Program-made: the position numbers and the translations under genes | Assembly (NCBI GenBank): GCA_947474635.1 | Contig: CANJJB010000001.1 | Location: 1-64,000 of the forward strand | Source of the DNA: Parachlamydiales bacterium | GTDB lineage: Bacteria; Chlamydiota; Chlamydiia; Chlamydiales; Rhabdochlamydiaceae | Reading direction: 5' to 3' | Length of the DNA stretch: 64,000 nucleotides | In this document: in pieces, positions 36,301-45,293 of the stretch | How positions within the stretch are numbered: position 1 is the first letter of the stretch | Layout: every line of letters starts with the position of its first letter | The notes under the pieces: generated by a model | Database searches by the model: none | Told to the model about the DNA's origin: nothing | Seen by the model: the letters and a program-made list of their open reading frames with translations, nothing else

Positions 36301-38237
36301 ACTTTAAACAACTGTGGCGTAAATTTGTGCCTAATCCTCTAGATCGCAAGCTAAAAAAAGCTGCCCTGCGCGGGCACAAAAAAATCTTAATCCCCTGGAA
36401 TCGAGGATTAGGAGACATCCCTCTTGGACTCTATGCTATTTTAGAGCGCATACGCGCCTTTATCCCAGATGCCAAGATTACTTTTATGACAAGACCAGAT
36501 CTAGCAGATGGCTTTTCTCTTCTAGAAAATGTAGAAATAGTTGTGTGCGCTGAATGGAAGCGAAAAGTCCCTTACACCCTTCCTGCGGACCTCTCTTCCT
36601 ACGACTACGTCCTTGAAAACCCCGATCCTACCTACTGGGTCAAGTGGCAGCTGGGGAAATTAGTGCCCAAGCTCAAGTGGAACAGTAAATGGGATAACCT
36701 CTACAAGAAATTCAATCTCCCAGAAAGATGCCTCGGCGTTCACGTAAATTCTGAAACAAGCTACGGCTATGAAAAAAATTGGCCTGTCCACAAGTTTGAT
36801 GAGCTGTTTGATGCGCTCTCATCGCCCATACTACTATTTGGGTTGCATAAAACGCATATATTTAATCAACCCAATGTCATCGACTTAAGAGGAGAGATGA
36901 CTCTTCCTGAACTACTCTCCATTATTAAAAATAGATGCGGGGGCCTCTTGACACCCGACTCTGGTATCTTAAGCCTTATTTATTACCTTGATGTGCCTTT
37001 TCCCCTGCGTATTATCTCTTTATGGGCAGATCCCCATCAAGGCATTCTCAAACAAAACGTCCCCTCTCCCAATCCCCTATTGCAACACATCCCCCTTATC
37101 AGCTCCGACACAAAAACAGCAGCTGTCATTCCTCTTGGGTTTGTCAAAGAAGCGCTTCACATCCTGCAACCGCTCGACTCCTATGCAACATCCGGCAACA
37201 AAGATAACTATGCACATGGAAAAAAACTCCTATCCCAAGGCAAATCTGGCTGCTTGATTTTAGCAGGAGGACAAGGAACAAGACTCTCTAGCGCGCAATC
37301 AAAAGCGCTCACCCCTGTCACCTTAGTTAAACATAAAAGCCTACTACAGCTTTTTTGTGAAAAAACGCTTGCAGCCTCAAATGCTTATGGACATCCCCTT
37401 CCTCTTGCCATCATGACCTCTCCCTTAAACCACCAGGAGATCGCATCTTTCTTGCAAGAGAACCACTTTTTTGGACTTAAGCCTTCACAAGTCTCTCTTT
37501 TCTCACAAGAGATGCTCCCCTTGCTAGATGATCAAGGCCATGCAATATCCTCGGGCCCTGATGGCAACGGCCATAGCCTAAAACTATTTTTCCAGTCGGG
37601 CATTTACAAAAAATGGAAAGAAGAGGGCGTTAAATACCTCAACATGATACCGATTGATAATCCCCTTGCAGATCCTTTCGATGCAGAGCTCTTAGGAACG
37701 CAGAGCCTATCTTCCTCAGACATTTGCATCAAAGCCATCATCAGAGAAAGCCCCGAAGAACAAGTCGGCATTCTTGGCGCGTGTAACGGTAAAGTCTTGA
37801 TTCAGGAGTACTCTGAAATGCCCAAAGACTCATCTGCCTTCATGATCGGCAACACAGGTCTTTTCTCATTTACCTTTGACTTCATAGAAAAAATAGCGCC
37901 TCTTACGCTTCCTTTGCATGGCGCGCGGAAAAAATATGGAGATACTCTTGTTTGGAAATGTGAGCGCTTTATCTTTGATCTTTTCTCTTACGCACATAAA
38001 ACAACTGTCATTGTTTACCCACGTGAAGATATTTACGCCCCTATTAAAAATGCCTCAGGAGATAAAAGCCTAGAAACAGCTCAAGAAAAGCTTCTCTTGT
38101 TTGATAAACGCACATACGAAAAAATCTCTGGTCTCAAAGCTCCCGAAAAAATCTTCGAGCTCTCTTCACTATTCTACTATCCCACAAGCGATCTTCTTGA
38201 GAAATGGAAAGGAAAAGATCTTCCTATTGATCCGTAA
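36297..38237 (+). CDS. Fusion: GT9-like N-terminal domain + UDP-N-acetylhexosamine/UDP-glucose pyrophosphorylase-like C-terminal domain
   Basis: N-term RGHKKILIPWNRGLGDIPLGLYAILERIRAFIPDAKITFMTRPD; C-term GCLILAGGQGTRLSSAQSKALTPV...VKYLNMIPIDNPLADPFDAELLG. Confidence 0.85.
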   Translation: MNFKQLWRKFVPNPLDRKLKKAALRGHKKILIPWNRGLGDIPLGLYAILERIRAFIPDAKITFMTRPDLADGFSLLENVEIVVCAEWKRKVPYTLPADLSSYDYVLENPDPTYWVKWQLGKLVPKLKWNSKWDNLYKKFNLPERCLGVHVNSETSYGYEKNWPVHKFDELFDALSSPILLFGLHKTHIFNQPNVIDLRGEMTLPELLSIIKNRCGGLLTPDSGILSLIYYLDVPFPLRIISLWADPHQGILKQNVPSPNPLLQHIPLISSDTKTAAVIPLGFVKEALHILQPLDSYATSGNKDNYAHGKKLLSQGKSGCLILAGGQGTRLSSAQSKALTPVTLVKHKSLLQLFCEKTLAASNAYGHPLPLAIMTSPLNHQEIASFLQENHFFGLKPSQVSLFSQEMLPLLDDQGHAISSGPDGNGHSLKLFFQSGIYKKWKEEGVKYLNMIPIDNPLADPFDAELLGTQSLSSSDICIKAIIRESPEEQVGILGACNGKVLIQEYSEMPKDSSAFMIGNTGLFSFTFDFIEKIAPLTLPLHGARKKYGDTLVWKCERFIFDLFSYAHKTTVIVYPREDIYAPIKNASGDKSLETAQEKLLLFDKRTYEKISGLKAPEKIFELSSLFYYPTSDLLEKWKGKDLPIDP

Positions 38238-39834
38238 CACTCTTTCTGATTTTTAAAACACTCAATAGGCTCTCTGCACCTATCGCCCATGCGTAGAAAA
38301 ATAGAAAGGCAGCAAATACAGCTGAAAGAGAGAGAAATTGCACGCACTGATAAACGAGCAAACGCGAAAACTCTACACCCTCTAATTGCAAAAACATCCT
38401 GAGTGTAGGATCATTTAAAAAAAAATGCCCGCATGCAAGAGTGGAAGCTCCTGCAAGAAGAGAAGAGGCCATGACTTTTAAGCACGCACGTCTTGATTCT
38501 CTATCAAAAATAGGCCCTACAACATCTGAGAGTTTACGCGCTAAAAATTTATAGTTAGCAAACGCTGCAACGCTCGTTGCAAGCGCAATACTTGCAGACC
38601 CAAGTCCCATCCAAAAAACTAAAACCGTGTTCAATACAAGGCTTAGCGCAATAGAAATCAAGGAGGCTTTTAAAGGCGTCTTGAAATCCTTTTTTGCATA
38701 GAATGCTGGAGCCAAAAGAAGTACGAGCACAGCTGGCACAAGGCCAATGCCGTACGCCCATAAACACGTCGTTACCTGCACAGTTGCTTGCAAATCAAAA
38801 AGTCCTCTGCCATACACCACATTCACAGCAGAAGCCCCGAGTACTAAAACAGCCACGCTGCACGGAAAGATCAACGTAAAACTTCGACTCAAACCAAAAT
38901 GCAAAAGCTTCAGATACTCTGTCACTTGCCCTCCTTGCATCGCGCGTGAAAGAGGCGGCAAAAGAGCAGATGCAAGCGCGATGCCAAACAAAGAAAGCGG
39001 CAAGTGATGCAACCGGATTGCAAAGTTAAGATAAGCAGGGCCAGAAAGGGAAGCTGCATGTGCAAATAGAGTGTCAATCGCTGCATTGATTTGAACAGCT
39101 CCCACACCAATCACGGTATAAATAATGCCCTTGACCATCTGGATAAATTGGGAGGAAAAAAGTTTAGGCTGCAGCCACTCTTTCCAAGAAAGATACGGCT
39201 TTAATAGTTTCATAGCGCCTGGTATCACAATCAGCCACTGGCATAAAAAAGCTCCTACAACTCCAAAAGCAAGCCCTTGCATCGCATCCTGAGAAATCCA
39301 ATCTTTTACCCACCAAATTGCGACTAAAAAGACCACATTATACATAAGCGGTGATGCAGAAGAGACAAAGTACTTTTTCTCCGATTGCAATAGAGCGCTA
39401 AAAAGAGCATACAAGCAAATAAATAAAACGCCTGGCAGCATCGTCATTGTTAAATACAGGATCTCTTTTGTCCCTTCTTCAGCTCCTGCCTTTCTTGCAA
39501 AAACAAATAAAGCCACTTCCAAAATACTGATTGCAATAATTAGACAAACACTTACAGATGCCGCAAGATCTCGAAAAAATTTTGCTCCTTCCTTGGGAGA
39601 AACAGCTCGCGCAGATTCAAAATTAGGACTAAAGCCCGCAAGCAAAGACCCTTCTCCAAAAAGGCGCCTCATCAAAATAGAAAAGCGGTGCGCAATAAAA
39701 AAGTTAGAAATACCAATGCCTGCTCCAAAACAAGTAGCTATTGCCATCTCACGCATAAATCCCGTGACTCTACTTAAAAAAGTTCCCGAAAAAAAATGCA
39801 TTGCCGAACGCACAACCGATTTAGGTTCATCCAT
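38224..39834 (-). CDS. murJ: Lipid II flippase MurJ
   Basis: FFSGTFLSRVTGFMREMAIATCFGAG...ILMRRLFGEGSLLAGFSPNF. Confidence 0.96.
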   Translation of the reverse strand: MDEPKSVVRSAMHFFSGTFLSRVTGFMREMAIATCFGAGIGISNFFIAHRFSILMRRLFGEGSLLAGFSPNFESARAVSPKEGAKFFRDLAASVSVCLIIAISILEVALFVFARKAGAEEGTKEILYLTMTMLPGVLFICLYALFSALLQSEKKYFVSSASPLMYNVVFLVAIWWVKDWISQDAMQGLAFGVVGAFLCQWLIVIPGAMKLLKPYLSWKEWLQPKLFSSQFIQMVKGIIYTVIGVGAVQINAAIDTLFAHAASLSGPAYLNFAIRLHHLPLSLFGIALASALLPPLSRAMQGGQVTEYLKLLHFGLSRSFTLIFPCSVAVLVLGASAVNVVYGRGLFDLQATVQVTTCLWAYGIGLVPAVLVLLLAPAFYAKKDFKTPLKASLISIALSLVLNTVLVFWMGLGSASIALATSVAAFANYKFLARKLSDVVGPIFDRESRRACLKVMASSLLAGASTLACGHFFLNDPTLRMFLQLEGVEFSRLLVYQCVQFLSLSAVFAAFLFFYAWAIGAESLLSVLKIRKSVTDQ

Positions 39835-39881
39835 GTGAGATCCCTTGAATAGATGTTGAATATCTTTTATACTCCACTAAT

Positions 39882-40745
39882 ATGCAAAAAAAATCTACTC
39901 AAGAACTACTTATTGGAGCGCACACATCCTCTCAAGGTGGAGCGTTCAACGCTTTGCTCGAAGGAAAAGAAATTGGCGCTACAACCATCCAATGCTTTAC
40001 AGCTAATCAAAAAAGATGGGAAGGAAAAGAAATCTCAGAAAAAGATGTCGAGCTGTGGGAAGAAGCGCTCATTAAAACCGGCATCCAAAAAGTCATGAGC
40101 CATGACAGCTACCTCATCAACCTAGGCTCTCCGAATAAAGAAGGCCTTGAAAAAAGTAAAGCAGCTTTCAAAAAAGAATTACTCCGCTGCCATAAGTTAA
40201 AAATTTCTTTTTTAAATTTTCATCCCGGTGCCGCTCTTGACTCTTCCGAAGAAGAGTGCCTAAAGACCATCGTATCTGCTCTTTCTGAAATGGAAACGCT
40301 AGCAGCAAAAGGCCCCACAAAGCTTCTCATAGAGACAACAGCCGGCCAAGGATCGACTGTTGGTTGGAAATTTGAGCAGATTGCCTACCTAACAGACAAG
40401 CTCCATAAAATAGTTCCTATAGGGGTCTGCATCGACACCTGCCACATCTTCTCTGCCGGCTATGACATCCGCTCAAGAGAAGGTTGGAACAAAACACTAA
40501 AAGAGTTTGATAAAATTATCGGCCTTAAGTACCTTTATGCCCTCCATGTGAATGATTCTATGAAACCCTTAGGATCAAAAAGAGACCGTCACGCGCCTTT
40601 AGGTAAGGGAGAAATAGGAATCGAGAGCTTTAAAGCCATGATGCAGCATCCTGACTTGCAAAAGCTCCCTAAATACCTAGAGACCCCAGACGGACCACCA
40701 CTATGGAAAAAAGAAATTGAAATGCTGCGGGAGTTTGCTACATGA
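39882..40745 (+). CDS. nfo: Endonuclease IV
   Basis: [69 protein letters not shown]. Confidence 0.97.
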   Translation: MQKKSTQELLIGAHTSSQGGAFNALLEGKEIGATTIQCFTANQKRWEGKEISEKDVELWEEALIKTGIQKVMSHDSYLINLGSPNKEGLEKSKAAFKKELLRCHKLKISFLNFHPGAALDSSEEECLKTIVSALSEMETLAAKGPTKLLIETTAGQGSTVGWKFEQIAYLTDKLHKIVPIGVCIDTCHIFSAGYDIRSREGWNKTLKEFDKIIGLKYLYALHVNDSMKPLGSKRDRHAPLGKGEIGIESFKAMMQHPDLQKLPKYLETPDGPPLWKKEIEMLREFAT

Positions 40746-42130
40746 TCCACATCCGAATTAAAAACATCGACGCTTCCCAATTAGGAAAAAACCTTACACT
40801 TGCAGGGTGGGTCCGCACCCTCCGCGATCAGAAAAATTTTGCCTTTATCGAACTCAATGACGGCTCAACTTTCCACGGCATTCAGATTGTTATGGATAGT
40901 ACGATTGCAGGTTACGAGCAGCTTTTAAAAAACATTTCAACAGGAGCCTCTCTTGTCGTAACAGGCGCGCTCGTAGAAAGTCCTGGCGCAAAACAAAAAT
41001 GGGAAATCAAAGCAACGCACATAGAGATTCTTGGCACCTGCCTGGGTGAAGATTATCCTCTACAAAAAAAACGGCACTCCTTTGAGTTCCTGCGCACGAT
41101 TGCTCACTTAAGAGCCAGAACTAATACTCAAGGCGCAGTCCTCCGCGTTCGCAATGCTCTAGCCTTTGCAACCCACCTCTTTTTTCAACAGCAAGGCTTT
41201 CTCTATATTCAAACCCCCATCATCACAGCCTCTGACTGTGAAGGGGGCGGCCAGCAGTTTCTTGTTACAACACTTGATCTCAACCGCCTACCAAAACTCT
41301 CCGATGGCCTCACCGACTTCTCCAAAGACTTCTTCCAGAAACCAGCTTATCTTACTGTCTCTGGGCAGCTCAACGGCGAAACCATGGCCTGCGCTTTAGG
41401 CAACATCTACACCTTCGGTCCTACCTTCCGCGCTGAAAACTCCAACACCTCCAGACACCTTGCAGAATTTTGGATGATCGAACCAGAAATGGCTTTTGCT
41501 GATTTAAAAGACAACATGGCGTGTGCAGAAAACTATCTCAAATTTGTCATACAGTACGTGCTTAAAAACTGCCCGCAAGATATGGAGTTTTTCGATTCCT
41601 TGATTGAAAAGGGACTGATTGCACGTCTTACGCACGTCCTTGAATCTCCGTTTGCACATCTTACCTACACAAACGCGATTGCCATACTGCAATCCTGCGG
41701 CAAATCTTTTGAGTTCCCCGTTGAGTGGGGCATAGACCTTCAATCTGAGCACGAGCGGTACTTAGCAGAAGAGCACTGCAAAAAACCCGTCATCCTCACC
41801 GACTACCCTGCTAAAATCAAAGCCTTCTACATGCGCGCAAACGAAGATGGAAAAACAGTTGCTGCCATGGACGTTCTTGTTCCAAAAATTGGAGAGCTCA
41901 TCGGCGGCTCTCAAAGAGAAGAGCGCCTTGAAATACTAGAGAAAAAAATCGAAGCCTTCGGCCTAAAACCAGATGACTATTGGTGGTATCTCCAACTCAG
42001 AAAATACGGCTCTGTGCCCCACGCAGGCTTTGGCGCAGGCTTTGAAAGACTTGTCCAATTCATCACAGGCATGGAAAACATCCGCGATGTTATTCCCTTC
42101 CCTAGATTCCCTGGCCACGCAGAGTTTTAA
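40742..42130 (+). CDS. asnS: Asparaginyl-tRNA synthetase
   Basis: [83 protein letters not shown]. Confidence 0.98.
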   Translation: MIHIRIKNIDASQLGKNLTLAGWVRTLRDQKNFAFIELNDGSTFHGIQIVMDSTIAGYEQLLKNISTGASLVVTGALVESPGAKQKWEIKATHIEILGTCLGEDYPLQKKRHSFEFLRTIAHLRARTNTQGAVLRVRNALAFATHLFFQQQGFLYIQTPIITASDCEGGGQQFLVTTLDLNRLPKLSDGLTDFSKDFFQKPAYLTVSGQLNGETMACALGNIYTFGPTFRAENSNTSRHLAEFWMIEPEMAFADLKDNMACAENYLKFVIQYVLKNCPQDMEFFDSLIEKGLIARLTHVLESPFAHLTYTNAIAILQSCGKSFEFPVEWGIDLQSEHERYLAEEHCKKPVILTDYPAKIKAFYMRANEDGKTVAAMDVLVPKIGELIGGSQREERLEILEKKIEAFGLKPDDYWWYLQLRKYGSVPHAGFGAGFERLVQFITGMENIRDVIPFPRFPGHAEF

Positions 42131-43085
42131 AACCATATTGCTTATCATGAAAAATCTCGATCTGCCGTTCAACAGAAGCTGAGACCTGTTTTTGAATAGA
42201 CGCAATCTCTCTTGATCTTTCTTTCCTTTCATGCTCAACAAGTTTACCCACCTCTTCCATATTGAGAAGCGTTAGAAAAGGACAGCGATTAAGTTCAGGA
42301 CTGATCCCGCGTGGAACACTTAAATCTAGCATTAAGCGCGTTTTTACAACTTCTGGCACCTCAGAAATCATATATCCAGAATTATGCGTACCACAAATCA
42401 CAAGATCGTACTCACTCCACACATCCAAAGAAGACCCATCAATGATTGACACGCCGTGATCAATAGCAAAGGCTTCAGCAGCATGTGGTGATCTCGTACA
42501 AAAAGTCATTTTCACCAAAGGTCTTTTAAGAAGTGCCTGTGCAACCTTCCGGTTGATTTCAGAAAAACCCACCATCAAAATCGTGAGTGCCACTTTCTCA
42601 TAGAAAAAGTTTTGCACAAGGCGCTGCACCGTTCCCTCTAACGTCATCGGAGAAAGAAATGTTGAGCGCACACCTTTACCCAGCTTTAAACTCTTTTGAA
42701 AAAGAAAGTGGAGTGAAGAAGAAAGCTTGTGGCATCGGCACGCATCTGCATACGCAAGTTTTACCTGCCTTTGAATATCACTCTCACCTAAAATAGCACT
42801 TTCAAGACCCGATGTTACCATTGCTAAATGCTCAAAGCATTCTCTGCCGAAAAAAGAATACATCGCATGATCAAACGATGTTGCAACCGCTTTTTTTAGA
42901 GCATGAAAAATATCGCTATGAGCACTTGCCAAATCCGTTGAGCTAAAATAAATCTCCGTACGATTACACGTTGAAAGAACAATAGAATTTTGAGTTTTCA
43001 GAAATAGATGACACGCCTCCGCAATCTCTTCTCGCAAATCAAGCTGCGCTGATTTATAACTGATCCCTATCACACCAACATGCAT
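42102..43085 (-). CDS. hemA: Glutamyl-tRNA reductase
   Basis: [60 protein letters not shown]. Confidence 0.95.
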   Translation of the reverse strand: MHVGVIGISYKSAQLDLREEIAEACHLFLKTQNSIVLSTCNRTEIYFSSTDLASAHSDIFHALKKAVATSFDHAMYSFFGRECFEHLAMVTSGLESAILGESDIQRQVKLAYADACRCHKLSSSLHFLFQKSLKLGKGVRSTFLSPMTLEGTVQRLVQNFFYEKVALTILMVGFSEINRKVAQALLKRPLVKMTFCTRSPHAAEAFAIDHGVSIIDGSSLDVWSEYDLVICGTHNSGYMISEVPEVVKTRLMLDLSVPRGISPELNRCPFLTLLNMEEVGKLVEHERKERSREIASIQKQVSASVERQIEIFHDKQYGFKTLRGQGI

Positions 43086-43115
43086 CCCTAACCCCTAATA
43101 AGCGTAAATTTCAAC

Positions 43116-43550
43116 TTATAATTGAGGTAGCGAAATAACCGCAAGAATACAATGCATATCAAATCCTCTTCGCTGGAGCGCTGCGATTTTTTTGATACGA
43201 TCTTTTTTCTTCCACGCTTCTTTTTTAAGAAGCGCTCTTATCGTTTCTTTTTGCTCTTCCACAGAAAGCCTTATCTCTTTCAGCCCCGAGCTCTTCATTT
43301 TAAAAGCAATCAGAGCAGGCCCATACCCTTTTCTCTTGAATCGCTCTGTTCTTCTTGCTGCTTCCTCTACATCGTTTAAAAATCCAAGGCGCGTGCACTC
43401 AGCTATGGCCCACTCCACCTCTTCCTCTGAAAACCCTCGTGGATTCAATTTTTTTCTTAACTCTGCGGAAGAATAGCTTCTAATGCTAAGCAATCTTAAA
43501 GCTATCTTTTTGACTTCCTTATCTTGCATAAAATCTTCATTGTTTGACAA
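43116..43550 (-). CDS. recX: Regulatory protein RecX
   Basis: IALRLLSIRSYSSAELRKKLNPRGFSEEEVEWAIAECTRLGFLND. Confidence 0.85.
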   Translation of the reverse strand: MSNNEDFMQDKEVKKIALRLLSIRSYSSAELRKKLNPRGFSEEEVEWAIAECTRLGFLNDVEEAARRTERFKRKGYGPALIAFKMKSSGLKEIRLSVEEQKETIRALLKKEAWKKKDRIKKIAALQRRGFDMHCILAVISLPQL

Positions 43551-43604
43551 TGATATAACTTTAATTTATACTCAAATTAAAACATATTAAAAATAAGAGT
43601 AACT

Positions 43605-43892
43605 ATGGGCGTAGATCCTGTCAATTCTTCTGGATATAACACAAATCCCACTGGCAGTACTGGGTGGGGTAAAGGCGATATGCCGCCTGGAATACCTTTA
43701 AAGCCCGATGACCCTTGGTGTAAATGTTTGCGCTCTATCTTTCCTCACCTCCCCGAATCAGAAATCGAAGCATATGCCTCCCGATTCCGAGACAATATGT
43801 TCCAGATGATACAAGAACAAATGAAACGAGATGCGAAAAAAGCAAAAGAAGCATCCGACAGACTCAAAAAAGTGGCCCGAGGAGATGAGTAA
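43605..43892 (+). CDS. Small conserved-type hypothetical protein upstream of rluD
   Basis: 95-aa ORF abutting the rluD start; PWCKCLRSIFPHLPESEIEAYASRFRDNMFQMI. Confidence 0.65.
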   Translation: MGVDPVNSSGYNTNPTGSTGWGKGDMPPGIPLKPDDPWCKCLRSIFPHLPESEIEAYASRFRDNMFQMIQEQMKRDAKKAKEASDRLKKVARGDE

Positions 43893-44810
43893 GTGGATAC
43901 CCCAAAGTCTAACTCTTTAACCGTGTCAGGATCTGAAGCAAAAGTGCGTCTTGATAAATTTCTCACATCCCACTTTCCCGATTATTCTCGCTCTTACTTC
44001 CAATACCTCATTGAAAATGGCTTTGTGCTTGTAAATGGTGAAAAACTAAAAAAAAGAGAAATCCCCCTGCCCGGCGACGAAATTGAAGTCTGCTTTCAGC
44101 TAACACCTGAATTATCTCTTGAGCCAGAAAATATCCCCTTAGACATTCTCTTTGAAGATGAGCACCTCATCGCCGTCAATAAACCTATAGGCATGGTCGT
44201 GCATCCCGCTCCCGGAAGTCCCAATCACACCTTTGTTAATGCTCTCCTTTACCACTGCAAAACGCTTCCAGACAGCGGCAACCTCCGCCCCGGCATTGTC
44301 CACCGCCTTGATAAAGATACTTCAGGTATTCTGATTGCAGCAAAAACGCACGATGCCCATCAAAAACTCGTTTCCATGTTTTGTAAGCGCGCCATACACA
44401 AAAAATATCTCGCAGTCACTCTTGGCAACCCGGGCACACTTGAAATCTCTGCCCCCATTAAAAGACATCCGACTAGACGTCAAGAAATGAACGTCTCCCC
44501 TGAAGGTAAAATCGCCATCTCTCGCATCAAAACACTTGAATCAAAAGATGGACTTTCTCTTGTTGAAATCAATCTGATCACCGGAAGAACCCATCAAATC
44601 CGCGTACACCTAAAACACCAAGGCACGCCCGTACTAGGAGATCCCGTCTATGGCTCCATCTCCTCCAACGAAAAATATGGCATCCATCGCCAGCTCCTCC
44701 ACGCCCACGAACTCTCTTTTATTCACCCCTGCACGCAAGAGCCCCTCCATCTTGTAGCGCCCATTACTCCAGACATCTTGCATTTCTTTCCTTCTCTTGC
44801 TCAAAGTTAA
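43893..44810 (+). CDS. rluD: Ribosomal large subunit pseudouridine synthase D (GTG start)
   Basis: S4 domain VRLDKFLTSHFPDYSRSYFQYLIENGFVLVNG; GIVHRLDKDTSGILIAAKT; GRTHQIRVHLKHQGTPVLGDPVYG. Confidence 0.96.
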   Translation: MDTPKSNSLTVSGSEAKVRLDKFLTSHFPDYSRSYFQYLIENGFVLVNGEKLKKREIPLPGDEIEVCFQLTPELSLEPENIPLDILFEDEHLIAVNKPIGMVVHPAPGSPNHTFVNALLYHCKTLPDSGNLRPGIVHRLDKDTSGILIAAKTHDAHQKLVSMFCKRAIHKKYLAVTLGNPGTLEISAPIKRHPTRRQEMNVSPEGKIAISRIKTLESKDGLSLVEINLITGRTHQIRVHLKHQGTPVLGDPVYGSISSNEKYGIHRQLLHAHELSFIHPCTQEPLHLVAPITPDILHFFPSLAQS

Positions 44811-44907
44811 AAAAAATCCCAAAAAGACTTGCCTAATATAAGAATTTTAAATTATATTTCCCCAAAGTAAGAACTTCTAATTCTGGTTAAAAGAAAGGAT
44901 CTAAAAT

Positions 44908-45174
44908 ATGAAAGAATTTGTCGAATACATTGTCAAGAACCTCGTGGATAATCCCGATCAAGTACGCATCACTGAAGTAGGTGGAACAAGCACTCTCATC
45001 ATTGAGCTCTCCGTAGAAAAATCTGATATCGGCAAGATCATTGGAAAAAAAGGTAAGACAATCAATGCAATCCGCACTCTGCTTATGTCTGTTGCAAGTA
45101 GAAATGGCATCCGGGTTAATCTAGAAATTCTAGAAGAGCCAAAAACAGCTGAGCAGCCGGTTGCATCTTCTTAA
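44908..45174 (+). CDS. khpA: KH-domain RNA-binding protein
   Basis: MKEFVEYIVKNLVDNPDQVRITE...DIGKIIGKKGKTINAIRTLL. Confidence 0.92.
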   Translation: MKEFVEYIVKNLVDNPDQVRITEVGGTSTLIIELSVEKSDIGKIIGKKGKTINAIRTLLMSVASRNGIRVNLEILEEPKTAEQPVASS

Positions 45175-45180
45175 CTATAT

Positions 45181-45203
45181 GAGACACTCTTACAGGGTGT
45201 CTC
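45181..45203. terminator. Hairpin after khpA
   Basis: GAGACAC...GTGTCTC stem just after the khpA stop codon. Confidence 0.5.
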
Positions 45204-45250
45204 TCGTTTCGAAATACTAATAATTCTATTCGCTGATAACAAAGGATTTA

Positions 45251-45281
45251 TTCAGTTGTACTCAAAAATGGTACAACTGAA
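45251..45281. terminator. 11-bp perfect hairpin between convergent genes
   Basis: TTCAGTTGTAC tcaaaaatg GTACAACTGAA. Confidence 0.6.
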
Positions 45282-45293
45282 ATTGTAGCGTTG

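Noticed and set aside
37022-37257. Short plus-strand ORFs (36988..37257, 37022..37207) inside the fusion gene
   Set aside because: Alternative frames of a well-supported CDS.
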